Part shown: positions 8,047 through 16,350 of the stretch, in pieces
Numbering within the stretch: position 1 is the first letter of the stretch
How the letters are laid out: the number at the start of each line of letters is the position of its first letter
Origin: Muribaculaceae bacterium
Lineage (GTDB): Bacteria > Bacteroidota > Bacteroidia > Bacteroidales > Muribaculaceae
NCBI GenBank assembly: GCA_023667285.1
Contig: JAMPAK010000001.1
Location: forward strand, 1,758,844 to 1,796,160
Length of the DNA: 37,317 nucleotides
Direction of reading: 5' to 3'
Program-made: the position numbers and the translations under genes
The notes under the pieces: generated by a model
Seen by the model: only the letters and a program-made list of their open reading frames with translations
Told to the model about the DNA's origin: nothing
The model's database searches: none

Positions 8047-8820
8047 TTACAGTCCGAAGAATTTTTGAGCGTTTTTGAACGTTTTTTCAGCAATTTCTTC
8101 TGCAGTCTCTCCATATGCTGTGGCTACAGCCTCAGCAGTATTTACCATGTAGGCGCTTTCATTCCTTTTACCCCTGAAGGGCACCGGAGCAAGATATGGG
8201 GAGTCAGTCTCAAGCAACAGATGTTCAGATGGAATAACAGGAATCGTCTCCCTGAGTTTGGAGTTCTTGAAGGTCACTATTCCGTTTATGCCGAAATAGA
8301 AGTCTCCGATATTCCGTATTCGGCTGACATCCTCAGGCGTACCCCCGAAACTATGGAAAACTGCGCGAGGCTTGGTCTCAAATCCCTCAAGCACCTCGAG
8401 GGTCTCGTCCAGTCCCTCCCGACAGTGGATCAAAACGGGAAGGTCAAGTTGAAGCGCCCATCTGCATTGCTGCTCAAACACTTGCATCTGCTGCTCCCTG
8501 AAAGAGGCGTCCCAATACAGATCTATCCCTATTTCGCCGACAGCCTTATAAGAGTCCGGCGACTCAAATAAAGTCTCCTTTATGATGGATAGCGCCTCTT
8601 TAGAGTCCTTACCAACCTCAGTCGGGTGAAGACCCATTGCCATTATGGTGTTGTCAGGAAATCTATGGTGCATCTCGATGAGAGGCCTCACCGTGGTGAG
8701 GTCGACATTTGGAAGCATCATCATTGTGACACCGGCATCTATGGCACGGCGCACAGCCGCATCCCCCTCATCTCCAAATTCTTCTAAATAGAGATGTGTA
8801 TGTGTGTCAAACAGTCTCAC
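8047..8820 (-). CDS. tatD: TatD family metal-dependent hydrolase
   Basis: A 257-residue TIM-barrel metal-dependent hydrolase; TatD proteins are 3'-5' DNases/RNases linked to DNA repair, and some are D-aminoacyl-tRNA deacylases. Metal ligands are visible: H7 and H9 (DTHTHL), E96 (GEIGID), H132 (LIHCRE), H156 (VFHSFGG) and D206 (LETDSPYLAP). Translation starts at a GTG that overlaps the stop of the prenyl synthase gene (GTGA), a strong sign of coupling. It might be called YcfH-like; the exact substrate is unknown. Confidence 0.93.
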   Translation of the reverse strand: MRLFDTHTHLYLEEFGDEGDAAVRRAIDAGVTMMMLPNVDLTTVRPLIEMHHRFPDNTIMAMGLHPTEVGKDSKEALSIIKETLFESPDSYKAVGEIGIDLYWDASFREQQMQVFEQQCRWALQLDLPVLIHCREGLDETLEVLEGFETKPRAVFHSFGGTPEDVSRIRNIGDFYFGINGIVTFKNSKLRETIPVIPSEHLLLETDSPYLAPVPFRGKRNESAYMVNTAEAVATAYGETAEEIAEKTFKNAQKFFGL

Positions 8821-9779
8821 TTATCTCTTGTAGCTGACTTTAACGCCAGATCCATGAAAAACACCCTTGCTTCAGGTGTGAGATCCATGTGGTCAAGACA
8901 TTTAATTGAAGTGTCGATATAAGCGCTGATGAGCTCATGGATTCTCTCAGGGAGATTGAGACGATTATAGACATCGCGCACAATCCTTATCTTTTCCTCA
9001 GGATTTTCTCTACTTCCGAGTATGGACCTGACGGTTCCTGTCTCATCCTCAGCAAGGGCTGCTATGAGGAGCCAGGTTTTCTTGTCGTTGAGGATGTCTC
9101 CGCCGATAGCCTTGCCAAATGTCTCAGGATTGCCATACGTGTCCAGATAGTCATCCTGAAGTTGGAAGGCAAGACCCAGGTTCACACCATAGTCAAAAAA
9201 TCTGAACTGAGACTCCATCGGAGCACCAGCCATCAGCGCTCCCATAGCACAGGCGCAGCCCAGCAGCACAGAGGTTTTGAGCCTTATCATCTCCATGTAC
9301 TCTTCGACAGTCACATCAAGTCTGCTCTCGAAATCCATGTCAAACTGTTGGCCCTCATAGATGTTCATGGCTGTATTGTTGAACAGATCGAGAGCCGGCT
9401 GAAGTTTGTCTCCCGCCTTTATGGCCAGCAACATTGTCGCTGTCGTGAGCATAGCGTCTCCGGAGAGTATGGCAGTCTGTTCGTCCCATTTCACGTGGAC
9501 CGTAGGACGGCCGCGGCGCATATCAGCTTTGTCCATCACGTCGTCGTGAAGGAGTGTGAAATTATGGAACATCTCAATGGCGGCAGCCTGGTGGATTGCT
9601 GTCATAGGGTCGGCCCCGAGAGCATCGCAGGCTGCGAGTGTCAGCACCGGCCTCAACCGTTTGCCGCCACCCTCGAGCGTATAGGTGATTGGTACATACA
9701 GGCCCTCAGGTCTATCAGGGAGACGCAGATTGGCGATGGCTCCGTTTATGAGGTCAAGATATTCTTTATAGTCTTTCAC
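8817..9779 (-). CDS. Polyprenyl synthetase family protein (trans-prenyl diphosphate synthase)
   Basis: A 320-residue all-alpha prenyltransferase that condenses isopentenyl diphosphate with an allylic diphosphate. GGGKRLRP lies at 37-44; the first aspartate motif is HDDVMD with D79, D80 and D83, followed by MRRGRPTVH; the second is LQDDYLD with D209, D210 and D213. An aromatic residue, F74, sits five positions before the first motif, where it usually limits chain length, so a C15-C20 product is more likely than the C40 product of IspB-type enzymes; this is inference. The start is a GTG overlapping the rnr stop, and its stop overlaps the tatD start. Confidence 0.92.
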   Translation of the reverse strand: MKDYKEYLDLINGAIANLRLPDRPEGLYVPITYTLEGGGKRLRPVLTLAACDALGADPMTAIHQAAAIEMFHNFTLLHDDVMDKADMRRGRPTVHVKWDEQTAILSGDAMLTTATMLLAIKAGDKLQPALDLFNNTAMNIYEGQQFDMDFESRLDVTVEEYMEMIRLKTSVLLGCACAMGALMAGAPMESQFRFFDYGVNLGLAFQLQDDYLDTYGNPETFGKAIGGDILNDKKTWLLIAALAEDETGTVRSILGSRENPEEKIRIVRDVYNRLNLPERIHELISAYIDTSIKCLDHMDLTPEARVFFMDLALKSATRDK

Positions 9780-12010
9780 TTTTTGCGGCGTTTTTTCATT
9801 CCGTGTTTATTATTGAGAATCTCCTTAACCCCGGCCTTCTTCCCCATCTTGTCCTCGCTGCGCAGGGCATTCCCCTTGTCGTCGACGAGCACAAAGTCGA
9901 GTTGCTTCTTTTCAAGATCTGCACGTGCCACCCTTACATCCACATTGTCACCGAGCCTGTAGCGGTTGCCGTGGCGACGTCCCACAAGGCAATGGTTCTT
10001 CTCATCGAAGTCATAGAAGTCGTCGGCAAGGTCTCGCATCGGGACGAGCCCCTCACAGAGATTGTCGTTGAGCTCTACGTATAGACCCCACTCAGTTACT
10101 CCCGAGATGATTCCGGAATATGTCTCACCCAGATGGTCCTGCATGTACTCCACCTGTTTATACTTGATGGAAGCGCGCTCTGCATTGGCGGCCACCTGCT
10201 CCATCTCGCTCGAGTGTTTGCACTGATCCTCGAGTTTCTGTAGATTGACACTTCTGCCACCTGCCATATATCGCTCGAGCAGGCGATGGACCATCATGTC
10301 AGGATATCGGCGTATGGGGGATGTAAAGTGCGTATAATATTCAAAACCAAGCCCATAGTGGCCTATATTATCTGTCGAATAGACAGCCTTAGCCATCGAG
10401 CGGATGGCAAGTGTGGCGAGATAATTCTCCTCACCATGTCCCTTGACCTCTCTAAGCATTTTGTTGATGGAGCGGTTTATCTCGCGTGGGGTTCCGGCGG
10501 ATTTCACCTTGTAGCCGAAATTTCTGGCTATGGCAGCGAGGTCTGCAAGCCGCTGTGCGTCAGGCTGGTCATGGACACGATATACGAATGCCTTGGCTTT
10601 CTTTTTCTTGTCTTTGTTCTTGCCGATGAATGCAGCCACGGTTTTATTGGCCAGGAGCATGAACTCTTCGATGAGTTTGTTAGCATCCTTTGAGACCTTG
10701 AAATATACACCGGTAGGTTTACCTTCAGGTGTGATGTCAAACTTAACCTCGGCGCGGTCAAAATCGACAGAGCCATCCTCATATCGGTTCTTGCGCATTA
10801 TCTTGGCAAGCCCGTTGAGTGTGGTGATTGCCTCGACACAGTCACCCATGCCGGTCTCTATGACGCTCTGAGCCTCCTCATAACTGAAGCGGCGGTCTGA
10901 GCGGATGACGGTGCGCGCTATCTCGGAGTTGAGCACCTTTGCGTCTGCTGTCATCTCGAATATCACGGAGAATGCGAGTTTCTCCTCCTCAGGGCGCAGG
11001 GAGCAGATGCCGTTACAGAGATGCTCAGGAAGCATCGGGACAACGCGGTCAACAAGATAGACAGAAGTGGCGCGTTTATAAGCCTCGCGGTCAATGATGG
11101 TGTCGGGGTGGACATAGTGAGTGACGTCTGCGATGTGGACTCCAATCTCATATGTCCCGCCAGGAAGCGCCTTGAATGAGAGGGCATCATCGAAATCCTT
11201 GGCATCAGCAGGATCGATGGTGAAGGTGAGGGTGTCTCTCATATCTAAACGCTGTGCAACCACCTCATCTGTGATACCTGCATCAATCTTATCGGCGGCT
11301 CTCTCCACGGCCTGTGGGTATTTGTAGGGCAAGCCGAACTCCGCGAGAATGGCATGGATCTCTGCAGTGTTCTCACCGGCAGTCCCAAGGATGTCGACAA
11401 CCTCACCTGAAGGATTCTTGCTGTCGTCCTTCCAGTCCGTGATTCTCACGATGGCCTTGTCGCCTGTCTTGCCACCCTTAAGTTTTGATTTGGGGATGAA
11501 AATGTCTGAGGCGAGGAATTTTGAGTCAGTGAGCAGGTAACCGAAGTATTTGTCGACCTTCAGTGTGCCGATGAATACCTGGTCTTTCTTCTCGATTATC
11601 TCGACCACCTCGGCCTCCGCTTCCTGGCCGCGACGACGTGCGGCAATGTTGACACGCACACGGTCGCCGTTGAGCGCATGCATGGAGTTTCTCTCGGCTA
11701 TGAAGATGGTCTCGCCGTCCGTGTCGGTGATCACTGAGTTTTTGCCGTTGCTGCGGCGGACGAAGATGCCAGTAGCCTCACTTGTCCTCTGGGGAGACTT
11801 ATATTTTCCGGGCGACACCTCTATGATGTCACCGTTGAAGGCCAGTTCCACAAGGCGAAGCGCAACATTCCGTTGCTGTATGGGTGATGATGCACCGATG
11901 GCGTGTGAGACCTGTTTGTAGTTGTATGTGTTGTTTCCCTGAGAGCTCACAAAGTCGGCTATCAATGTGTCTAGTTGCTTTGATGAGTTTTTGGGCGATT
12001 TTTTGCTCAT
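9776..12010 (-). CDS. rnr: Ribonuclease R
   Basis: A 744-residue processive 3'-5' exoribonuclease of the RNB family that degrades structured RNA. It has an N-terminal winged-helix and cold-shock region (about 1-215), an RNB catalytic domain (about 240-560, with acid-rich IDPADAKDFDDALS near 265-278), an S1 domain (about 620-705, GLYVELNDNLCEGLV) and a short basic tail ending in KKRRKK. The frame extends 25 codons upstream through the gyrB terminator, so the start is set at the ATG at 12010 (MSKKSPKN). It is the first gene of the seven-gene stack; I could not identify a consensus promoter, though a TATATTTC element lies just before the start. Confidence 0.95.
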   Translation of the reverse strand: MSKKSPKNSSKQLDTLIADFVSSQGNNTYNYKQVSHAIGASSPIQQRNVALRLVELAFNGDIIEVSPGKYKSPQRTSEATGIFVRRSNGKNSVITDTDGETIFIAERNSMHALNGDRVRVNIAARRRGQEAEAEVVEIIEKKDQVFIGTLKVDKYFGYLLTDSKFLASDIFIPKSKLKGGKTGDKAIVRITDWKDDSKNPSGEVVDILGTAGENTAEIHAILAEFGLPYKYPQAVERAADKIDAGITDEVVAQRLDMRDTLTFTIDPADAKDFDDALSFKALPGGTYEIGVHIADVTHYVHPDTIIDREAYKRATSVYLVDRVVPMLPEHLCNGICSLRPEEEKLAFSVIFEMTADAKVLNSEIARTVIRSDRRFSYEEAQSVIETGMGDCVEAITTLNGLAKIMRKNRYEDGSVDFDRAEVKFDITPEGKPTGVYFKVSKDANKLIEEFMLLANKTVAAFIGKNKDKKKKAKAFVYRVHDQPDAQRLADLAAIARNFGYKVKSAGTPREINRSINKMLREVKGHGEENYLATLAIRSMAKAVYSTDNIGHYGLGFEYYTHFTSPIRRYPDMMVHRLLERYMAGGRSVNLQKLEDQCKHSSEMEQVAANAERASIKYKQVEYMQDHLGETYSGIISGVTEWGLYVELNDNLCEGLVPMRDLADDFYDFDEKNHCLVGRRHGNRYRLGDNVDVRVARADLEKKQLDFVLVDDKGNALRSEDKMGKKAGVKEILNNKHGMKKRRKK

Positions 12011-12053
12011 GATGAAATATATTATGGTTTCTATATTGCAGTTCCCTACATAT

Positions 12054-12094
12054 AGAATAAACGAGGGGCATGGATAGTTCATCACAGCCCCTCG
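12054..12094 (-). terminator. Intrinsic terminator of gyrB
   Basis: On the minus strand a perfect 8-bp stem CGAGGGGC/GCCCCTCG (12087-12094 and 12062-12069) is followed by TTTATTCT. It begins 12 bases after the gyrB stop and separates gyrB from rnr. Confidence 0.7.
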
Positions 12095-12106
12095 GAAATG
12101 GATATA

Positions 12107-14050
12107 TCAAGCGTCGATATTAGCGTAGTTTGCGTTAGATTCTATGAAGTCTCGGCGCGGAGCCACATCCTCGCCCATGAGCATGGAGAAAATGCGGTCT
12201 GCCTCGGCTGCATCGCTGATGGACACCTGTTTGAGCAGGCGTTGTTCAGGATCCATGGTGGTGTCACGAAGTTCTTCGGCCGACATCTCACCCAGACCTT
12301 TGTAGCGCTGCACCTTGGTCTTGTCACCGTTTCGTGCGATGAACTGCTGCACCTGGGCATCAGTCCAGCAATATTCCTCGGCTTTACCGCGTGTGCATTT
12401 GTAGAGTGGCGGTGTTGCCAGATAGAGGTAGCCTTGCTCTATCACCGGACGCATGCGTCGGAAGAAGAACGTCATCAGGAGTGTGGCGATATGGCTTCCA
12501 TCGACATCGGCATCGGTCATGATTATGATTTTGTGATAAGCGAGTTTTGTGAGGTTGACCTCTTTGGGATCCTCGTCTGTGCCAATGGTGACGCGCATGG
12601 CTTTGTAGAGGCTCTGTATCTCTTGATTGTCGAGCACTTTGTGGTCCATGGCCTTCTCAACATTGAGAATCTTGCCTCGAAGCGGCAGGATTGCCTGGAA
12701 TTTGCGGTCGCGTCCCTGCTTGGCTGTTCCTCCTGCAGAGTCACCCTCGACAAGAAACAGTTCGCAGTCCTCAGCGTGGCGCGACGAGCAGTCAGCCAGT
12801 TTGCCGGGCAGACCACCTCCGGCCAGCGGAGATTTGCGTCTGATGTTGTTTCTTGCCTTATAGGCTTCCTGACGGGCCTGGGCTGCGAGGGCAACCTTCT
12901 CTACAATGGTTCTTGCCTGCTTGGGATGCTCCTCCAGATAGTTTTTCAGAGCCTCGCTGACTGCGGATGAGACGGCGCCAGCAACCTCGCTATTGCCCAG
13001 TTTGGTCTTTGTCTGTCCCTCAAATTGAGGTTCCATCACCTTGACAGAGATAACTGCAGTGAGTCCTTCTCGGAAGTCATCGCCTGTAATCTCAACTTTC
13101 ATCTTCTCAAGAAGTTTATTGTCGTCGGCATATTTCTTGAGAGTCGTTGTGAGGCCGCGGCGGAATCCGCTCAGGTGTGTTCCTCCTTCGATGGTGTTGA
13201 TGTTATTGACAAACGAGTGGACATTCTCGTTGAAGGTGTTGTTGTAAGTCAGGGCGACCTCCACCGGGATTCCTTGGCGCTCAGTGGAGAGATGGATCAC
13301 ATCGTCGATGAGTGACTCTTTGTTAGAATCGATATACTCGACAAACTCCTTGAGTCCGTTCTTTGAATAGAACACCTCCGACTTAGGATTGCCGTTTGCA
13401 TCCTTCTGCCTCATGTCTGTGAGTGTCAGTGTGATTCCGGCGTTAAGGAAGGCAAGGTCGCGCAGGCGGATGGCGAGGGTGTTGTAGTCATATTCGGTCA
13501 CGATGAAGATAGAGTCATCAGGCTTGAATGTGACAAGGGTTCCTGTTGAGTCGCTTTCTCCAATCACCTGAAGCTCGCTAGTCGGCTTGCCGCAGGAGTA
13601 TTCCTGCATATAGATTTTGCCTGAGCGGCGCACCTCGGCGCGCAGGTAGGTAGAGAGGGCGTTGACGCAACTCACGCCTACACCGTGAAGGCCGCCGGAC
13701 ACCTTGTAGCTCCCCTTGTCAAATTTACCACCTGCATGAAGGACGGTCAGAACTACCTCGAGCGCGCTCTTATGTTCCTTCTCATGCATATCCACGGGGA
13801 TTCCACGGCCATTGTCGACAACGGTGATGGAGTTATCCTCGTTGATGGTGACGTCGATGTGTGTGGCATAGCCTGCAAGGGCCTCGTCGATAGAGTTATC
13901 AACCACCTCATACACAAGGTGATGCAATCCCTTTGCGCTGATATCGCCTATATACATGGCCGGACGTTTGCGGACGGCCTCAAGACCTTCGAGCACCTGG
14001 ATATTGCTGGCGCTGTAGTCTTGTTCTCTCTGCTTGTCTTCTTCTGACAT
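12107..14050 (-). CDS. gyrB: DNA gyrase subunit B
   Basis: The ATPase and Toprim subunit of DNA gyrase, 647 residues. The GHKL ATPase domain shows VYEVVDNSIDEALAGYATHI (47-66), VVDNGRGIPVD (77-87) and GGKFDKGSYKVSGGLHGVG (107-125). The Toprim domain has EGDSAGG near 432 and DADVDGSHI near 508. LRGKILNVEKA and the QRYKGLGEM segment are also present. Its length fits the shorter Gram-positive/Bacteroidota form without the ~165-residue insert of the E. coli protein. GyrB rather than ParE is chosen from overall similarity, without a gyrA nearby to confirm. It has its own promoter at 14132-14163, a leader with a GC-rich hairpin and a terminator, so it is monocistronic. Confidence 0.93.
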   Translation of the reverse strand: MSEEDKQREQDYSASNIQVLEGLEAVRKRPAMYIGDISAKGLHHLVYEVVDNSIDEALAGYATHIDVTINEDNSITVVDNGRGIPVDMHEKEHKSALEVVLTVLHAGGKFDKGSYKVSGGLHGVGVSCVNALSTYLRAEVRRSGKIYMQEYSCGKPTSELQVIGESDSTGTLVTFKPDDSIFIVTEYDYNTLAIRLRDLAFLNAGITLTLTDMRQKDANGNPKSEVFYSKNGLKEFVEYIDSNKESLIDDVIHLSTERQGIPVEVALTYNNTFNENVHSFVNNINTIEGGTHLSGFRRGLTTTLKKYADDNKLLEKMKVEITGDDFREGLTAVISVKVMEPQFEGQTKTKLGNSEVAGAVSSAVSEALKNYLEEHPKQARTIVEKVALAAQARQEAYKARNNIRRKSPLAGGGLPGKLADCSSRHAEDCELFLVEGDSAGGTAKQGRDRKFQAILPLRGKILNVEKAMDHKVLDNQEIQSLYKAMRVTIGTDEDPKEVNLTKLAYHKIIIMTDADVDGSHIATLLMTFFFRRMRPVIEQGYLYLATPPLYKCTRGKAEEYCWTDAQVQQFIARNGDKTKVQRYKGLGEMSAEELRDTTMDPEQRLLKQVSISDAAEADRIFSMLMGEDVAPRRDFIESNANYANIDA

Positions 14051-14092
14051 TTTCTATTCTTATCTTCTGTGTTGCCGTGATATGTATCAGAT

Positions 14093-14118
14093 GCCTTCAC
14101 GGGAGAGTCTGTGAAGGC
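14093..14118 (-). other. gyrB leader hairpin
   Basis: A perfect 8-bp stem GCCTTCAC/GTGAAGGC with a 10-base loop falls within the first 35 bases of the predicted gyrB mRNA leader. On the minus strand no U-run follows it, so it is not a leader terminator in the gyrB direction. It may stabilise or regulate the mRNA. Confidence 0.5.
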
Positions 14119-14131
14119 TCTTTTTCAGGTA

Positions 14132-14163
14132 CAAAGTTAAGAAAAATTCTTGAATTGCACAAA
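14132..14163 (-). promoter_or_regulatory. Promoter of gyrB
   Basis: On the minus strand TTTG (14160-14163), a 20-base spacer and TAACTTTG (14132-14139) match the consensus. The predicted leader is about 75 bases. Confidence 0.75.
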
Positions 14164-14258
14164 TGTCTGAGCCGCTGATTGTGTGAGAAGGTGGCTTAAT
14201 TTGCACGTGGAGGCGTAGGTGTGTCTAAACATAGCTCCCTATTGTGACGCAGGTGTGT

Positions 14259-15035
14259 CTATTCAGCGGCCATTATCTGCGAAAGCCGGTGTTCCAGTTC
14301 GGTTGAACTGAGCCTTGTGTTCAGCACTCCGCGATGAGCCACGGAGATGTTGCCCGTCTCCTCTGAGACCACTATTGCAAAAGCGTCTGTGGCCTGTGCG
14401 ATTCCAAGAGCCGAGCGGTGGCGCAGTCCAAGCGCCCTGGGTATGTTTCTGTCATGACTCACGGGGAGGATGCACCCCGCACTCCTTATGCGGTCGTGGT
14501 CAATGATCATAGCGCCGTCGTGGAGCGGCGAATTCTTGAAAAATATGTTCTCGATGAGACGCGAGTTTATGTCGGCATCGATGATGTCGCCGCTTCGCTC
14601 AAAACTCTCAAGAGACATCTCCTGCCTGATCACAATCAGTGCGCCGGTCTTGGTCTTGGACATGTTCATGCATGCATAGACTATGGGGAGGACATATCGG
14701 CGTGTGTCTGCCGGGTTTGTTTCCTTGTCGTGTCGGAACAGATTCTTCAGAAAACGCCATCGTTTATGGTCGCCGAGCTCCACGAGAAATCTCTTTATCT
14801 GGTCCTGAAACAGTATCACAATCACGAGAAGCCCAATCCCCATGAATTGGTCGAGTATAGTGCCTATCAACTTCAGTTCCAGAATCTGAGAGGTCAACAC
14901 CCATAGGACTATCAGCGCCAGCACCCCAAAGAAGATGTTGATGGTGCCACTCTCCTTCATGATTCTATAGAGATAGAACAACAGGAGGGCCACAATGGCT
15001 ATGTCAAATATGTCTCGTATGCCGAACTGGTCCAC
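14259..15035 (-). CDS. cdaA: Diadenylate cyclase CdaA
   Basis: Makes cyclic di-AMP from two ATP. The protein has 258 residues: three N-terminal membrane segments (about 10-28, 33-52 and 58-76), a short coiled linker, then the DisA_N domain with the DGA motif at 173-175 (LHDGAMII) and the RHR motif at 205-207 (LGLRHRSALG), both intact. It starts with GTG three bases after folP, so the two form an operon, a pairing often seen in Bacteroidota. No phosphodiesterase or c-di-AMP effector gene is in the window. Its physiological output (turgor, cell wall or DNA-damage signalling) cannot be read from this context. Confidence 0.95.
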   Translation of the reverse strand: MDQFGIRDIFDIAIVALLLFYLYRIMKESGTINIFFGVLALIVLWVLTSQILELKLIGTILDQFMGIGLLVIVILFQDQIKRFLVELGDHKRWRFLKNLFRHDKETNPADTRRYVLPIVYACMNMSKTKTGALIVIRQEMSLESFERSGDIIDADINSRLIENIFFKNSPLHDGAMIIDHDRIRSAGCILPVSHDRNIPRALGLRHRSALGIAQATDAFAIVVSEETGNISVAHRGVLNTRLSSTELEHRLSQIMAAE

Positions 15036-15038
15036 TTT

Positions 15039-15896
15039 TCAGACTGTTTGAGTTGTGTATGTCGATTTCATGTATAGCCTCACCGCTTGCGACGCGCATA
15101 CAGTGTCGTGCACCCTCAGGATTGACGCGCCCCTCATGAGCGCAATGGTATTGAGGACGGTGGTGCCGTTGAGCGCCTCAGACGTCGGGATATTCAACAT
15201 TTTTGTTATCATTGATTTGCGCGAGACACCAACCAACAAAGGCGCGTCGAGGAGTCTGCCGAAGGCGTTGAGATTGCGCATCAGGGCATAGTTCTGATCA
15301 AGCGTTTTTGCAAATCCGAATCCCGGATCGACGATGACATCAGACACTCCCAGCAGCCTTAGTTCTCTGAGTCTCCGCGAGAGGCTTGAGATAACCTCTG
15401 CGGTAACATCCTCATAGTCTGTGAGTGACTGCATGGTTACGGAATCGCCCCGTGAGTGAGTCAATATATAAGGTGCATGGAGGTCAGCGACAGTGCTGAA
15501 CATCTCCGGATCGTAATCTCCACCCGTGACATCGTTTATCATGTCGGCGCCCAGAGAGCATATGGCCTCCCGGGCCACCGTGGCTCTAAACGTGTCAACA
15601 GAGACTGGAATCTCAGGAGCGACTTCGCGAATGGCCCGAAGGCCCAGCGAGATGCGTTCAAGTTCAACATTAAGTTCCACAGCCTCAGATCCTGGCCTAG
15701 TCGAACATCCACCTATATCAATCATGTCTGCACCTGATGTCACCATCCTGTCTGCCATACGCCTTACCTCATCTAAACCACTAGCCCTTGAGGCGCTATG
15801 AAACGAGTCAGGCGTGACATTGATTATCCCCATGACCTGCGGACGGTCTATGAGAAACAGTTTTCCTCTGATGTTTATGGTGAAAGGCTTGAACAT
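15039..15896 (-). CDS. folP: Dihydropteroate synthase
   Basis: Joins p-aminobenzoate and hydroxymethyl-dihydropterin diphosphate in folate synthesis and is the target of sulfonamides. It is a 285-residue TIM-barrel enzyme. The signature VMGIINVTPDSF is at 21-32; IDIGGCSTRPGS, the DPGFGFAKT loop and LVGVSRKSMI are all present. The ATG is only about 7 bases from the -7 element, implying a nearly leaderless mRNA from the proximal promoter. cdaA follows after 3 bases. The gene lies downstream of a candidate small RNA and its terminator, so a longer transcript reaching folP would need read-through. Confidence 0.96.
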   Translation of the reverse strand: MFKPFTINIRGKLFLIDRPQVMGIINVTPDSFHSASRASGLDEVRRMADRMVTSGADMIDIGGCSTRPGSEAVELNVELERISLGLRAIREVAPEIPVSVDTFRATVAREAICSLGADMINDVTGGDYDPEMFSTVADLHAPYILTHSRGDSVTMQSLTDYEDVTAEVISSLSRRLRELRLLGVSDVIVDPGFGFAKTLDQNYALMRNLNAFGRLLDAPLLVGVSRKSMITKMLNIPTSEALNGTTVLNTIALMRGASILRVHDTVCASQAVRLYMKSTYTTQTV

Positions 15897-15903
15897 GATT
15901 CCG

Positions 15904-15934
15904 CGAAATTACTCAATTTCCTCCACATTTCAAA
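15904..15934 (-). promoter_or_regulatory. Proximal promoter of folP-cdaA
   Basis: On the minus strand TTTG (15931-15934), a 19-base spacer and TAATTTCG (15904-15911, one mismatch) lie directly upstream of the folP ATG. Transcription would begin within a few bases of the start codon. Confidence 0.55.
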
Positions 15935-15944
15935 AACAGTTTTG

Positions 15945-15988
15945 AAAAAAGAATCAGAGGAGTCTCTTCTCACGAAGCTACTCCCCTG
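15945..15988 (-). terminator. Intrinsic terminator upstream of folP
   Basis: On the minus strand CAGGGGAGT pairs with ACTCCTCTG (9 bp with one G-U); inside, CTTC pairs with GAAG around a GTGA tetraloop; then ATTC and six Ts follow. On the plus strand the wobble becomes an A-C mismatch and no T-run follows, so it acts leftward. It ends either a separate small RNA or the long 3' tail of the purT-DUF6377 transcript. Confidence 0.8.
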
Positions 15989-16135
15989 CCGTCTTAGCAA
16001 TAAGACTCTACAAACCTAACATAAAAACACATTTACTATTATGCAATTCGTTTCTTATAATCCATGCATCATTCTTAGTACATATTTCCGATATGATATT
16101 TTTTTAATAAAATTTCGTGGTCTTATTGTTCTATT
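15945..16135 (-). ncRNA. Candidate small noncoding RNA (about 190 nt)
   Basis: Nothing here encodes a convincing protein, yet the interval is framed by a consensus promoter (16142-16172) and a strong intrinsic terminator (15945-15988), both leftward. Inside, GTCTTA-TTGC-TAAGAC can form a local hairpin (15991-16006), while the GTCTTATTG part of it can instead pair perfectly over 9 bp with CAATAAGAC near the 5' end (16120-16128). Such competing pairs are typical of regulatory RNAs. I do not recognise a known family; 6S RNA is a possibility by size, but its central bubble is not evident. Alternatives: a 3' untranslated region of the DUF6377 gene or an attenuated folP leader. Ends are approximate. 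Confidence 0.5.
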
Positions 16136-16141
16136 GTATTG

Positions 16142-16172
16142 CAAAATTACAAGCCATAAGACTCATCGGCAA
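16142..16172 (-). promoter_or_regulatory. Promoter of the candidate small RNA
   Basis: On the minus strand TTG (16170-16172), a 20-base spacer and TAATTTTG followed by C (16142-16149) match the consensus. It lies in a gene-free stretch between DUF6377 and folP. From 16173 to 16350 I see only AT-rich sequence without a gene. Confidence 0.6.
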
Positions 16173-16350
16173 TGATTGAGGGATGCAATTGAGAAAATAT
16201 AAATGATATAAAACAATTATATATTGCTGCTCAATATTTTACGCTTTATAAGTATAACCCAAAATATAGATATTGTTAAGGTGAACGGCCTATTTCAGAG
16301 GTTAGAAACAGAATGCTGAATGCGATAAACAGACCAATTTATATAACATG

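Noticed and set aside
8937-9962. 341-codon plus-strand frame opposite the prenyl synthase and rnr genes
   Set aside because: It is antisense to two conserved genes with all motifs intact; the translation shows no recognisable domain.
12098-12970. 290-codon open frame on the plus strand opposite gyrB
   Set aside because: It lies entirely antisense to a well-supported gyrB, has no family resemblance and is explained by codon bias of the real gene.
16041-16175. 44-codon plus-strand frame in the gap between folP and DUF6377
   Set aside because: AT-rich codons unlike the real genes, no upstream promoter in the right place, and it runs opposite to the candidate small RNA.
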